Notes: generated by a model not told the origin, from the sequence alone. A DNA stretch of 24,520 bases from Candidatus Omnitrophota bacterium (GCA_023229385.1 JALNZI010000017.1:1-24520); one strand, 5' to 3'. Shown: positions 1-6,773, counted from the first letter of the stretch. Made by a program: numbers and translations.

Positions 1-690
1 GAGACTAAATTCCTGTACATGAATAATTTTTTCATTTCTAAAAACAGAAATTCCAATTGTATCTGGATTTAAATCTATACCCATATATACACTTTCATTT
101 AACTCTGATTCACATTCCTTAAATTCTTCAAATGAAATATAAAGATAATTTAAATCAAACCTAATAGAATATGTATAACCTAAACCACCACAATTGATTT
201 CATTTAATTGTTGAAGTTTAAATAATTCCTCTTTGATGTTATTTCTTAAATTAGGTAATTTGAATTCAAAATGTTTATTTTTATTTAATTTGAATATCAA
301 TTGGTTGTTTTCAATTATATCTAATTTAAATGTACGATTTCCTTTTTTTGAAACTTCACCTTGGATATTCAATGGAATCAATCGTCTTAATACAAATTCC
401 TCATTAGATATTTTATTTTTTAAACGATCAACGAAATTGTGCTTACCACCAAATATAACCTTTTTAGAACCAAATCGTTTCTGAATTGATTTTCCATCAA
501 GAATTGCACATTGAATTAACCAAGAATTGAGTAAATCAACGTTGTTTAATGATTTACTTAATTTTCTAATATCCTTTTCTTTTAATTCTTCAAGAAATCT
601 ATTATATGACCATCTAACAACAGATGAATATTGTTTAATGACTTTCGTTAAATCTTCAGTTGTTTTATATGGTAATTTAATCGTTTTCAA
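1..690 (-). CDS. tnpB: TnpB RNA-guided nuclease of IS607-type element, 3' part outside window
   Basis: Open minus-strand frame of 230 codons running off the left edge, so the C-terminus (later RuvC motifs, zinc finger) is not visible. The N-terminus reads KTIKLPYKTTED, followed by VVRWSYNRFLEE, typical of the TnpB/OrfB N-terminal region. Near the edge it has MGIDLNPDTIGIS, the first RuvC motif with its catalytic Asp. TnpB proteins are transposon-encoded RNA-guided DNA endonucleases; their guide RNA normally overlaps the 3' end, here off-window. The start is TTG at 690-688, overlapping the end of the recombinase gene by 14 bases; an in-frame stop lies three codons upstream, so no earlier ATG is possible. 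Family call firm, activity unknown. Confidence 0.88.
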   Translation of the reverse strand, partial: MKTIKLPYKTTEDLTKVIKQYSSVVRWSYNRFLEELKEKDIRKLSKSLNNVDLLNSWLIQCAILDGKSIQKRFGSKKVIFGGKHNFVDRLKNKISNEEFVLRRLIPLNIQGEVSKKGNRTFKLDIIENNQLIFKLNKNKHFEFKLPNLRNNIKEELFKLQQLNEINCGGLGYTYSIRFDLNYLYISFEEFKECESELNESVYMGIDLNPDTIGISVFRNEKIIHVQEFSL

Positions 691-1270
691 TCTGTTCTAA
701 TGATTTTTTCAGGTTATTCAATTCTTTTCTTCTATTGGAATACATTTTCATACTAAAATGATGGATGATTGAAATTAAATCTTGAGTCAATTCTGTTTGA
801 AAATCTTCTTCTTTGGTTAAATTAACAACTTCTATTTCTGTACCGAATTTTCTAAATATATTTTCAAAATAATTATATCCAAATCTCGTTAATCTATCTT
901 TATACGAAATGAATATTTTATTTACTTTATTTTCAATAACCAATTTAATCAATTCATTTAAATCATTTCTGTTTTCATTCATTCCAGAAGCAATATCCCT
1001 AAAAACAAAATCTATTTTATATCCATTGGACACAACATATTCTTTTAATATTTGTTCCTGTTTGTCCAAATCATCTTTTTGTTTTGTATTTGATACCCTA
1101 CAATATATGATATTGAATCTATTTGTGTCAGTCTCAATTGTTTCTTCTAACCAATAGAAATAAACATTGTTTACAATTTTAAATTTCAATGAACCTTTTT
1201 TACGTCTTTCATATAATGCTTGATTTGATAAACCAAGTATTTTTTTGAATTCTTTTGATTTTACCCACAT
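677..1270 (-). CDS. tnpA: IS607-family serine recombinase (transposase TnpA)
   Basis: 197 residues. Residues 1-45 form a MerR-like helix-turn-helix (KEFKKILGLSNQALYERRKKG) that would bind transposon ends. The serine recombinase catalytic domain follows: IIYCRVSNTKQKDDLDKQ at about 54-71 carries the nucleophilic Ser within CRVS, then FRDIASGMNENR and the ISYKDRLTRFG segment with its conserved Arg residues. DNA-binding domain first and catalytic domain second is the IS607 order, the reverse of most resolvases. Length fits the family (about 190-220). It precedes and overlaps tnpB, as in intact IS607 elements. IS607 elements integrate with little target specificity and make no target duplication. 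Highly AT-rich like the surrounding phage, so no composition contrast is seen. Confidence 0.92.
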   Translation of the reverse strand: MWVKSKEFKKILGLSNQALYERRKKGSLKFKIVNNVYFYWLEETIETDTNRFNIIYCRVSNTKQKDDLDKQEQILKEYVVSNGYKIDFVFRDIASGMNENRNDLNELIKLVIENKVNKIFISYKDRLTRFGYNYFENIFRKFGTEIEVVNLTKEEDFQTELTQDLISIIHHFSMKMYSNRRKELNNLKKSLEQIEND

Positions 1271-1340
1271 AAATTAAATTTCTTTCAATTATATATAGTA
1301 AGAAAATTAGTTTTTTTATGTTTTTTATATTAAATTATTG

Positions 1341-1400
1341 TTAAATTTTAATATCCAATGTTCTTATATATTCTTTGTTTAATTTATCTGGATCATTCAT
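1341..1400 (-). pseudogene. N-terminal stub of phage gene, probably interrupted by the IS607 element
   Basis: A 19-codon frame reading MNDPDKLNKEYIRTLDIKI then TAA. Its ATG (1400-1398) overlaps the TGA of the upstream gene (1399-1397) in the ATGA arrangement used by real coupled genes throughout this window, and the peptide is charged and coding-like. It stops just where the transposon would begin. I infer that the rest of this gene lies beyond the far end of the element, left of the window. Confidence 0.5.
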
Positions 1401-1708
1401 TTTAAATCAATTATATTATCAACCAAAAAATCCATTTCATCCCACCCGGTATTTTCTAAATTTCTAAACTGGATATATTGACCTACTTTTAGTTTTTTCA
1501 GATTTACAAACATTCCATTCCAAATACTTGCCTGTAAGTTGCAATGTAAAATCTCACCAAATTCATCAGTCCAAATTTTCAATAAATCCTGATGTTGGTC
1601 AACAAAATGTATTTTCATTTTTGTTGTGTCTCCTAACCATTTATTAAAATCTTTAATATTATCAAAAGTTAGATCATAATATCGAGGTGTAAATTCTTGT
1701 TTTGACAT
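1397..1708 (-). CDS. Hypothetical phage protein, 103 aa
   Basis: Not recognised. Soluble, mixed alpha/beta composition (FTPRYYDLTFDNIKDFNKWLG near the N-terminus, aromatic-rich middle, GWDEMDFLVDNIIDL at the end). No membrane segment or metal motif. ATG start one base after the stop of the gene at 1710-1961, and its TGA overlaps the ATG of the stub at 1341-1400, so it sits in a coupled string of small genes. Confidence 0.7.
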   Translation of the reverse strand: MSKQEFTPRYYDLTFDNIKDFNKWLGDTTKMKIHFVDQHQDLLKIWTDEFGEILHCNLQASIWNGMFVNLKKLKVGQYIQFRNLENTGWDEMDFLVDNIIDLK

Positions 1709-1709
1709 T

Positions 1710-1961
1710 TTATTTATTTTTATTCATTATTGCAACATCATATTCGATTCCATTATTATAATCAATCATAAATTGAATTAATTTTTCTTTGCCCCAACCT
1801 TCGTCATTGATACCCGGATATATTGCAGGATCACCTATATATTGTGATGCAATTGTTTTTCGACTACATTTACTACAAACATTATCTGTTGTTATTTTTG
1901 ACATACAGCATAATGAATTATAGTAATGCGATTTTCCATTTATAATAGTAGACAAAAACAT
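1710..1961 (-). CDS. Small Cys-rich hypothetical protein, 83 aa
   Basis: Contains CC near residue 18-19 and VCSKCSRK around residue 28-35, i.e. a CxxC knuckle pair that could bind zinc, followed by the motif YPGINDEGWGKEKLIQFMIDYNNG. Function unknown. Its ATG (1961) overlaps the stop of the upstream 163-residue gene, suggesting translational coupling. Confidence 0.65.
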   Translation of the reverse strand: MFLSTIINGKSHYYNSLCCMSKITTDNVCSKCSRKTIASQYIGDPAIYPGINDEGWGKEKLIQFMIDYNNGIEYDVAIMNKNK

Positions 1962-2452
1962 TATATATAAATTTTATTTAAATCAACACCATTATCAATT
2001 TCTTTTAATTTTGAATTCCAATTTTCTATATTACGTTTACACGACTCGATTTTTTGTTCGGCAGTACGTATCCGATCTATAATGACTGTAGTCATTTTTT
2101 CTTTTGAACGGGTAACATTGTTTCGTATTGCATATTTAATGTAATGACCGTGTTGGTGTGATAAATTGATTATATCTACATCTGCATAATAAACAATATC
2201 ATATTCGGATATTTCTTTGACATCATTTAAATTACACACAAAAGTCAATACACCTTTTTCCAATGCTTCTTCAATCGTAAACGTTTTGTTATCTCCATAG
2301 TCCCAATAAGTATCTTCAAGAAATATTTCACCACTCGTTGTTTTTCTTGCAATCAATTTTCCATCAAACCAATGATATGGAAAGGGATTTGTTAAATAAT
2401 CTTGGTTATATTTGAATGTAAAATAATCCAGTTCTTTTATTTCGTTTTTCAT
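1961..2452 (-). CDS. Hypothetical phage protein, 163 aa
   Basis: Unknown function. The frame stays open to a TTG at 2500, but the segment above 2452 overlaps the end of the upstream gene (stop at 2469), so I take the ATG at 2452 (MKNEIKELDYF). The middle has GEIFLEDTYWDYGDNKTFTIEEALEKG split over strands; residues from about 115 onward form a predicted helical/coiled-coil tail (KEKMTTVIIDRIRTAEQKIE). No catalytic motif seen. Confidence 0.65.
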   Translation of the reverse strand: MKNEIKELDYFTFKYNQDYLTNPFPYHWFDGKLIARKTTSGEIFLEDTYWDYGDNKTFTIEEALEKGVLTFVCNLNDVKEISEYDIVYYADVDIINLSHQHGHYIKYAIRNNVTRSKEKMTTVIIDRIRTAEQKIESCKRNIENWNSKLKEIDNGVDLNKIYI

Positions 2453-2468
2453 AATTTCATTTATATTT

Positions 2469-2741
2469 TTAGGTAAACATAACCAAACAATCTTCCTCAA
2501 TGAAAAGATTGCAATCCGCTAATATATATGCTTCTTCTTCATCTATATATGGAAGTACTTGTTCTACATCACAAAGATATAATGTGTCATGTTCTGCACA
2601 TCCGATTATACTATTACAAACCTCATACGGAATACAACGTCGTAATACTTCAAGTGCATAAAATTTATGGTCAATTCCTTTTGTTTGTTGGAACGGTTCT
2701 CTAGAATTTAAAATCTCTTCTAATTTTTCTCTTGTTATCAT
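2469..2741 (-). CDS. Hypothetical phage protein, 90 aa
   Basis: Acidic, four scattered Cys (RRCIPYEVCNSIIGCAEHD, YLCDVEQVLPYIDEEEAY). No recognised domain. It is the first gene of a minus-strand run and has its own promoter at 2766-2797; the ATG lies about 25 bases below the -7 box. Its end overlaps the open extension of the next gene. Confidence 0.65.
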   Translation of the reverse strand: MITREKLEEILNSREPFQQTKGIDHKFYALEVLRRCIPYEVCNSIIGCAEHDTLYLCDVEQVLPYIDEEEAYILADCNLFIEEDCLVMFT

Positions 2742-2765
2742 GTGTGTTTAATTTAATTTATACCA

Positions 2766-2797
2766 CAAAGGTAAAATAAAATTCTCAATTTTCCAAA
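2766..2797 (-). promoter_or_regulatory. Bacteroidota-type promoter
   Basis: Minus strand: TTTG at 2797-2794, 20-base spacer, TACCTTTG at 2773-2766. Preceded by AAATAA. Drives the 90-aa gene starting at 2741. Member of the repeated promoter set. Confidence 0.75.
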
Positions 2798-2808
2798 TTT
2801 ATTTTAAA

Positions 2809-3528
2809 TCATGTCAATTTTGGTCGTTGTATCAATGTTTGTTTGATGTCGTTATAGATTTGGTTTTCTTTTATTGTTCCAGTCAATGTAACATAGATAC
2901 CGTCGATGATTATACGTACGTCTTTTTTGTATCCACGATTTTCATCATCTTCAGAATTAGAAATATATTTTACATTTTGTTCAAAAAAATCAATCATTTG
3001 CTTAACATCAATATTACTACTAAACTCGTTATTTTGATGACACTCGTCGAGTATTGAATATAATGATACATAATCCATATATTTTTTAGACAGACACATT
3101 GTTGTAGGAAAACATGATTCAACATATTTTTCTAATAAACAATTACCTTTATATACAACAATATTACCACCATCTGTTCTGAATATATTCAGATATACAC
3201 TTTGTGTCGAATACCCAAATACTGAATCATAAATCCAAATCGAACGCTCCAGTTTAACTCTCACTTTAATTTTCTCCCCAACATTTCCGAAATGTATACT
3301 GTTGAGATCAATTTCGTGTTGTTGTTGCTTCTCAATTTCGATCTGTTTTGTATATTCAAGTTTACGTAATTGTTTTTCTTTTTCCCAACAATCTAATCCG
3401 ATATATAAACCCGTTTCTTTAAAATACGTTTTACTTGAATAATCAATATTATGCCCACACACACAACATTTTTCTGGGAGCTCAAGATGTAGTACATTTG
3501 GACTAAAATTCCTATTAAGTGTTCTCAT
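2809..3528 (-). CDS. Zn-finger / OB-like phage protein, 239 aa
   Basis: N-terminal CCVCGHNI (residues about 21-28) with a later GLDCW suggests a two-knuckle zinc finger. The middle segment, GEKIKVRVKLERSIWIYDSV then QSVYLNIFRTDGGNIVVYKG, looks like the beta-barrel repeat found in many phage nucleic-acid-related proteins, and the C-terminus VTLTGTIKENQIYNDIKQTL ...QRPK matches the usual end of that family. A single-strand nucleic-acid-binding role is plausible but is inference. The frame is open to 3567, but the promoter's -7 box (3554-3561) lies inside that extension, so transcription starts too late for it. I therefore use the ATG at 3528 (MRTLNRNFSP). Confidence 0.7.
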   Translation of the reverse strand: MRTLNRNFSPNVLHLELPEKCCVCGHNIDYSSKTYFKETGLYIGLDCWEKEKQLRKLEYTKQIEIEKQQQHEIDLNSIHFGNVGEKIKVRVKLERSIWIYDSVFGYSTQSVYLNIFRTDGGNIVVYKGNCLLEKYVESCFPTTMCLSKKYMDYVSLYSILDECHQNNEFSSNIDVKQMIDFFEQNVKYISNSEDDENRGYKKDVRIIIDGIYVTLTGTIKENQIYNDIKQTLIQRPKLT

Positions 3529-3553
3529 TGTGTTTGTTTTTTCAATTACAATA

Positions 3554-3585
3554 CAAAAGTAAAACAAAATAATGAGAATTCCAAA
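3554..3585 (-). promoter_or_regulatory. Bacteroidota-type promoter that fixes the start of the gene below
   Basis: Minus strand: TTTG at 3585-3582, 20-base spacer containing the shared TCATTATT/TGAGAA-type core, TACTTTTG at 3561-3554. Expected transcription start near 3548, 20 bases above the ATG at 3528. Confidence 0.8.
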
Positions 3586-3626
3586 TTTATTTTAATTTTC
3601 AATCAAGAAAAAACTGAGATTGATAC

Positions 3627-3640
3627 TATTTATATAAATA
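3627..3640 (+). promoter_or_regulatory. Possible T4-late-type promoter box for the head cassette
   Basis: TATAAATA at 3633-3640, the T4 late promoter consensus, lies 14 bases above the first ATG of the plus-strand cassette. It is half of a perfect 14-bp palindrome TATTTATATAAATA. No Bacteroidota-type plus-strand promoter was seen here. In DNA this AT-rich the octamer can occur by chance. Confidence 0.4.
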
Positions 3641-3653
3641 AAAATGTATTCAT

Positions 3654-4031
3654 ATGAATAAATTGGAATTAAAACAAATGATTAAGGAGTGTTATACTGA
3701 ACTCATAAAAGAATTGAATATAACAAATGCAAATCAATCTGATTTTATACCTGAATATTTTTTAGATTATTTAGTTCCCGATTCATTTAGATTAAAACAA
3801 TTTGATGAAGTACAAAAATTCAAATATAAATTATATGTACCAATTGATGGTTTATCAAGTGAACAAGATTTAAGATCATGGTTTAAGGATAATGGATTAA
3901 GTAGTAAATATGCTGGTGCAGATAAACAATATACAAAGATAACAATTAAATTGTTTCCATTAAAAAAAGTATATAAAGGAGAAAAATGTTGGGATGTGGA
4001 TATAATAGGAGAAATAGGAAAAGATATTTAA
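3654..4031 (+). CDS. Protein with shared N-terminal targeting peptide (head cassette gene 1), 125 aa
   Basis: Starts MNKLELKQMIKECYTELIKE, the peptide shared by five proteins of this cassette. The body (residues 25-125) is a mixed alpha/beta domain with DLRSWFKDNGLSSKYAGADK and a beta-rich end KITIKLFPLKKVYKGEKCWD; not recognised. In T4 the genes just before protease gene 21 encode prohead core proteins (67, 68), and T4 internal proteins carry a short peptide cleaved after I/L-x-E. LIKE at residues 17-20 fits that cleavage rule. I infer a prohead core or internal, possibly injected, protein. First gene after the TATAAATA box. Confidence 0.7.
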   Translation: MNKLELKQMIKECYTELIKELNITNANQSDFIPEYFLDYLVPDSFRLKQFDEVQKFKYKLYVPIDGLSSEQDLRSWFKDNGLSSKYAGADKQYTKITIKLFPLKKVYKGEKCWDVDIIGEIGKDI

Positions 4032-4041
4032 AAAAAAATAT

Positions 4042-4377
4042 ATGAAAAAAACAGAACTAAAGGACTTAATTAAAGAATGTTATAAAGAATTGATAAAAGA
4101 AGATTTATCACAAACCGGGTCTACTGAAGCTGATCAATTCGTTAATAATATTGATAAAATCAAATTCCTAAAATCATTAGTAAGTAAAGGAGACACCAAA
4201 AAATATGAAGGTGTGTGGGTAAGCAATGATTCTGATTTTTATTTCACATTGGGTGAATTCGTAGGAAGAGATAAGACATTTTCTGATTATTATGATAAAT
4301 TGTCAGAGGATGATCAATATGATTTAAATGAATACATAGGAGAAAAACTTGCTGATAAATTTGACATTGAATTCTAA
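4042..4377 (+). CDS. Protein with shared N-terminal targeting peptide (head cassette gene 2), 111 aa
   Basis: Begins MKKTELKDLIKECYKELIKE, nearly identical in pattern to gene 1, then an unrelated acidic body (GVWVSNDSDFYFTLGEFVG, DYYDKLSEDDQYDLNEYIGE). The body from about residue 55 resembles a small globular acidic domain of unknown function. Possible cleavage after ELIKE (residue 20). Its TAA overlaps the ATG of the protease gene (TAATG), showing translational coupling with it. Role in or on the prohead core is inferred from context. Confidence 0.7.
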   Translation: MKKTELKDLIKECYKELIKEDLSQTGSTEADQFVNNIDKIKFLKSLVSKGDTKKYEGVWVSNDSDFYFTLGEFVGRDKTFSDYYDKLSEDDQYDLNEYIGEKLADKFDIEF

Positions 4378-4985
4378 TGAAACAATTATTAACTGAGTAT
4401 ATTCCTTTTGTAATTAGTCCACAAATGATTAAAGAATCATTGATGGAAAATAACGGGAAATTAATTGTAAGTGGGACTATACAACGCTGTGATTTTCGGA
4501 ATCAAAACGGACGGGTATACCCCCGACCACTCATGGAACGAGAGATGTCTCGATACAAAACCAATGAAATAAAGGAACATCGTGCTGTTGGTGAATTAGA
4601 TCATCCAGATACTGCTATTATTAATTTAAAAAACACATCACATAATGTACTCGACATATGGTGGCAGGGTAATGATATATTAGCTAAAATAGAAATACTG
4701 AGTACTCCATCTGGTCTTATTCTTCAAAAATTATTTGAGAGTGGAATTCGTGTTGGAATTTCTTCAAGAGGAATGGGATCAGTTCAATCGAGGATGGATG
4801 AGATTGAAAATACTGTTGAAGTGCAAGATGACTTTAATATCATATGCTTTGATTTTGTCAGTAACCCAAGTACACAAGGAGCTTTTCTGGAAATAGTAAC
4901 TGAAAATTATAATCCGACATTGGTTGCATTCAATAAATATGCAAAATTAAATAGATTAATAACTCAAATAATTTGTGGAGAATGA
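4377..4985 (+). CDS. 21: Prohead core protease, T4 gp21-like
   Basis: 202 residues (T4 gp21 is about 212). Family landmarks in order: RNQNGRVYPRPLM at 41-53, VGELDHPD at 71-78 with the likely catalytic His76, the segment SHNVLDIWWQGNDILAKIEI at 88-107, STPSGLILQKLFESG at 109-123, GISSRGMGS at 127-135 with the likely catalytic serine (Ser129 or Ser130), and CFDFVSNPS at 157-165. This serine protease sits inside the prohead and trims scaffold, capsid and internal proteins after I/L-x-E before DNA packaging, then degrades itself. Its own N-terminus contains LLTE (4-7) and MIKE (17-20), and its tail IVTE (173-176), candidate self-cleavage sites. Coupled to its neighbours on both sides (TAATG at 4375, ATGA at 4982). 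Confidence 0.93.
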   Translation: MKQLLTEYIPFVISPQMIKESLMENNGKLIVSGTIQRCDFRNQNGRVYPRPLMEREMSRYKTNEIKEHRAVGELDHPDTAIINLKNTSHNVLDIWWQGNDILAKIEILSTPSGLILQKLFESGIRVGISSRGMGSVQSRMDEIENTVEVQDDFNIICFDFVSNPSTQGAFLEIVTENYNPTLVAFNKYAKLNRLITQIICGE

Positions 4986-5404
4986 ACAAACGGGAATTAA
5001 AAACATTAATCAAAGAAGTCATTGATGAAGAAAAACGATTTGCTGTAACAATTGATTTCTTTGTATATGCAAAAGATAAAGATTTAGCAAAGCTTGAAGC
5101 AGAAAAAATTATTGAATTACTCAACAGAAAATTTGATAACAAAGCTTCTATTCAAGATATTACTCCAATTGAATTTGGGGAAATGAAAGAAGAAGTCAAA
5201 AAATGGATTCCAAAAGATATGAAAAGGGGAGAATTACATAAAAGACTTGGAATTCCAGAAGATAAAGACATTCCGTTGGCATTGATAGATGAAAAAATAA
5301 AAATGTTGCAAAAACGAGCAAAAGGAGATAAAAAATTAAATGCAGATGACAGTAAATTTTTACATCAGTTAATTGCAGCTAAAAACTTAAAACATATAAA
5401 ATAA
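4982..5404 (+). CDS. Protein with shared N-terminal targeting peptide (head cassette gene 4), 140 aa
   Basis: Starts MNKRELKTLIKEVIDEEKRF; ATG at 4982 overlaps the protease TGA (ATGA), which decides this start over the ATG at 4973. Residues about 20-60 look like a small alpha/beta domain (FAVTIDFFVYAKDKDLAKLE). The C-terminal half, WIPKDMKRGELHKRLGIPED then KDIPLALIDEKIK, resembles a short basic helical motif (K-x-G-x-LHK-x-LG-x-P-x4-IP) I recall from other large-virus proteins, function unknown. Possible cleavage after LIKE (residue 12). Basic and small, compatible with a packaged internal protein; that is inference. Confidence 0.68.
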   Translation: MNKRELKTLIKEVIDEEKRFAVTIDFFVYAKDKDLAKLEAEKIIELLNRKFDNKASIQDITPIEFGEMKEEVKKWIPKDMKRGELHKRLGIPEDKDIPLALIDEKIKMLQKRAKGDKKLNADDSKFLHQLIAAKNLKHIK

Positions 5405-5619
5405 TGAACAAACTTGAATTAAAACAATTAATCAAAGAAGTGATACAAGAAGATGCTAAATTTGAAATGAAAATTAAAAAAGATTTAGACACATTACAAA
5501 ATAAACTGGATGATATAATTGATAATATCTCAGATAATATCGGAAATCCCAAACCATTATCCAGAATTAAATCTAACATATCCACCGAATTTATTAAATT
5601 AAGATCATTAGTAAAATGA
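5404..5619 (+). CDS. Protein with shared N-terminal targeting peptide (head cassette gene 5), 71 aa
   Basis: Starts MNKLELKQLIKEVIQEDAKF; the remainder is a short coiled-coil-like helix (KIKKDLDTLQNKLDDIIDNI) and a basic tail (SRIKSNISTEFIKLRSLVK). TAATG overlap with the gene before, ATGA overlap with the gene after. Small size and helical nature resemble T4 gp67/gp68-type core proteins, though no sequence match is claimed. Confidence 0.65.
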   Translation: MNKLELKQLIKEVIQEDAKFEMKIKKDLDTLQNKLDDIIDNISDNIGNPKPLSRIKSNISTEFIKLRSLVK

Positions 5620-6293
5620 GAAAAAGTGAATTAAAACAATTGATTAAAGAATCAATCCAAGTATATCTTACCGAGGTTCGTTCATCTGATATTGAATACC
5701 AAGAAAAAAAGGTAAAGGGTGAAATAGATCGAGTAACAGCTAAGTTAACAATGCAAAAAGGATCGGGTGCTTCAAGAGTGGCAAAACGATATCTGGAATT
5801 AGAAAATCAAATAGATAAATTAGCTAAAGAACGAGAATCTCTGAACCCAGAACTAAAAGAATATATCAATGAATTTTTTGATATAGAAGATGAAATATAT
5901 ACAAGAGTACTTGATACTTCATCCTTTATTCTTACAATGAGTAAAAAACCAAAAGATACTCCCGAAACTACTATTAGTAATACAGTAGTTGATTATGATA
6001 AAATACTTTCAGAAATAGCAAACATATTTCCCGATTTAACGGAATCTATTAAAACTATTACAAATCAATATACCAGAATTGAAACACAAACAATAGCTGC
6101 TAAACAAGGAAAAAGTCCTTCTGTAAAAGTAACAACGAAAGAAGGAATTGATGAAGGTGTAAATCATTTTATCATGCAAATGAAATCTTATATAATCAGA
6201 TTGGTTAGACACGTGAAATCATTTATTACCGGTAAACTCGAACATTATGATGACAAATTTGAAGACATCAAACTTATGTATGAAGGAACTTAA
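5616..6293 (+). CDS. Coiled-coil protein with shared N-terminal targeting peptide (head cassette gene 6), 225 aa
   Basis: Starts MRKSELKQLIKESIQVYLTE, again the shared peptide, with LTE (18-20) as an I/L-x-E site. Residues 25-100 are strongly helical with heptad character (ELENQIDKLAKERESLNPEL), and the C-terminus is another long helix with hydrophobic repeat (HFIMQMKSYIIRLVRHVKSF). It follows the protease in the position held by scaffold gene 22 in T4, so a scaffold-like role is possible, but no capsid gene follows in the window. Last gene of the plus cassette; the frame ends in convergent contact with a minus gene at 6290. Confidence 0.65.
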   Translation: MRKSELKQLIKESIQVYLTEVRSSDIEYQEKKVKGEIDRVTAKLTMQKGSGASRVAKRYLELENQIDKLAKERESLNPELKEYINEFFDIEDEIYTRVLDTSSFILTMSKKPKDTPETTISNTVVDYDKILSEIANIFPDLTESIKTITNQYTRIETQTIAAKQGKSPSVKVTTKEGIDEGVNHFIMQMKSYIIRLVRHVKSFITGKLEHYDDKFEDIKLMYEGT

Positions 6294-6490
6294 ACGTGTT
6301 TGTTGTTTGCAAACACAATCGATTTTAATTTGTTCGGAATTGATTTAAGAAGAATACCTTGAAATGTAAAATATTTTCCTTTTCCGATCAATTTAGAAAC
6401 AACATTTTCATTTAAAACAATAAAAAAGATCCTACCATCATCAGTAATTTGATGGTAGGATTTTTCGTTTGAATTATAAAATAATTTCAT
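6290..6490 (-). CDS. Small hypothetical protein overlapping a terminator, 66 aa
   Basis: Starts MKLFYNSNEKSYHQITDDGR, then IFFIVLNENVVSKLIGKGKY. Unknown. The first seven codons lie in a 23-base direct repeat also found at 6751-6773 just below the purA-like gene. A strong hairpin lies inside its codons 8-24, so either the gene is real and its DNA doubles as a terminator for the opposing cassette, or it is a by-product. Convergent with the plus cassette, stops overlapping by 4 bases. Confidence 0.45.
   Translation of the reverse strand: MKLFYNSNEKSYHQITDDGRIFFIVLNENVVSKLIGKGKYFTFQGILLKSIPNKLKSIVFANNKHV
6422..6466 (+). terminator. Bidirectional intrinsic terminator
   Basis: Perfect 12-bp stem ATCCTACCATCA (6429-6440) / TGATGGTAGGAT (6450-6461), 9-base loop, followed by TTTTT on the plus strand and preceded by six A. 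It lies 130 bases after the end of the plus cassette and is the best candidate to end its transcripts; the A-run would also give a U-tract on the minus strand. Confidence 0.75.
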
Positions 6491-6491
6491 T
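6469..6491. repeat. 23-bp direct repeat, copy 1
   Basis: TTGAATTATAAAATAATTTC plus ATT, identical to 6751-6773 (offset 282). This copy contains the start and first codons of the 66-aa gene. Confidence 0.85.
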
Positions 6492-6494
6492 TTT

Positions 6495-6740
6495 TTAAAA
6501 AATTCTTGGTACTTCTAAATCATCCAGAATCAGATGTCTCATTTCATCATCGGTGATTATATTATCGTCCTTTCTTCCACAATAAAATGGGTGATTAAAA
6601 GCATATGAATATAAATCAACTTCTATCGTCTTTGATATGTATTCATTCCAATCTTCGTTTATAGAACATACTCCGATCCCATATTTGGTGGGATTTGATT
6701 TTAACCAGTTGATTCTTTCTTTAACAGTTAAAATGTGCAT
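6495..6740 (-). CDS. Hypothetical phage protein, 81 aa
   Basis: Starts MHILTVKERINWLKSNPTKY and ends DDEMRHLILDDLEVPRIF. Unknown. It lies wholly between the two copies of the 23-bp direct repeat, so it looks like a gene gained by insertion/duplication between the purA-like gene and the 66-aa gene. Confidence 0.6.
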   Translation of the reverse strand: MHILTVKERINWLKSNPTKYGIGVCSINEDWNEYISKTIEVDLYSYAFNHPFYCGRKDDNIITDDEMRHLILDDLEVPRIF

Positions 6741-6750
6741 TACTATTTGG

Positions 6751-6773
6751 TTGAATTATAAAATAATTTCATT
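6751..6773. repeat. 23-bp direct repeat, copy 2, with vestigial gene start
   Basis: Identical to 6469-6491. On the minus strand the TAA of the purA-like gene overlaps an ATG here (TAATG), opening a 9-codon frame MKLFYNSTK then stop: the beginning of the 66-aa gene, now cut off from its body. Confidence 0.8.

Larger units (their letters stand above)
1..1358 (-). mobile_element. IS607-family insertion element (right end outside window)
   Basis: Comprises tnpA, tnpB and the non-coding DNA upstream of tnpA. The outer boundary on the tnpA side is inferred: IS607 elements are known to insert at GG-type dinucleotides, and a GG (minus strand) lies at 1356-1355, inside the truncated reading frame that begins at 1400. 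The other end and any guide-RNA region lie off the left edge. The precise end is a guess within about 30 bases. Confidence 0.65.

Noticed and set aside
233..484. Plus-strand frame of 83 codons opposite tnpB
   Set aside because: It is antisense to the recognisable TnpB coding sequence and shows no coding-like features of its own.
3529..3567. N-terminal extension MFYFCIVIEKTNT of the Zn-finger/OB-like gene
   Set aside because: The promoter's -7 box lies inside it, so the mRNA would not contain this start.
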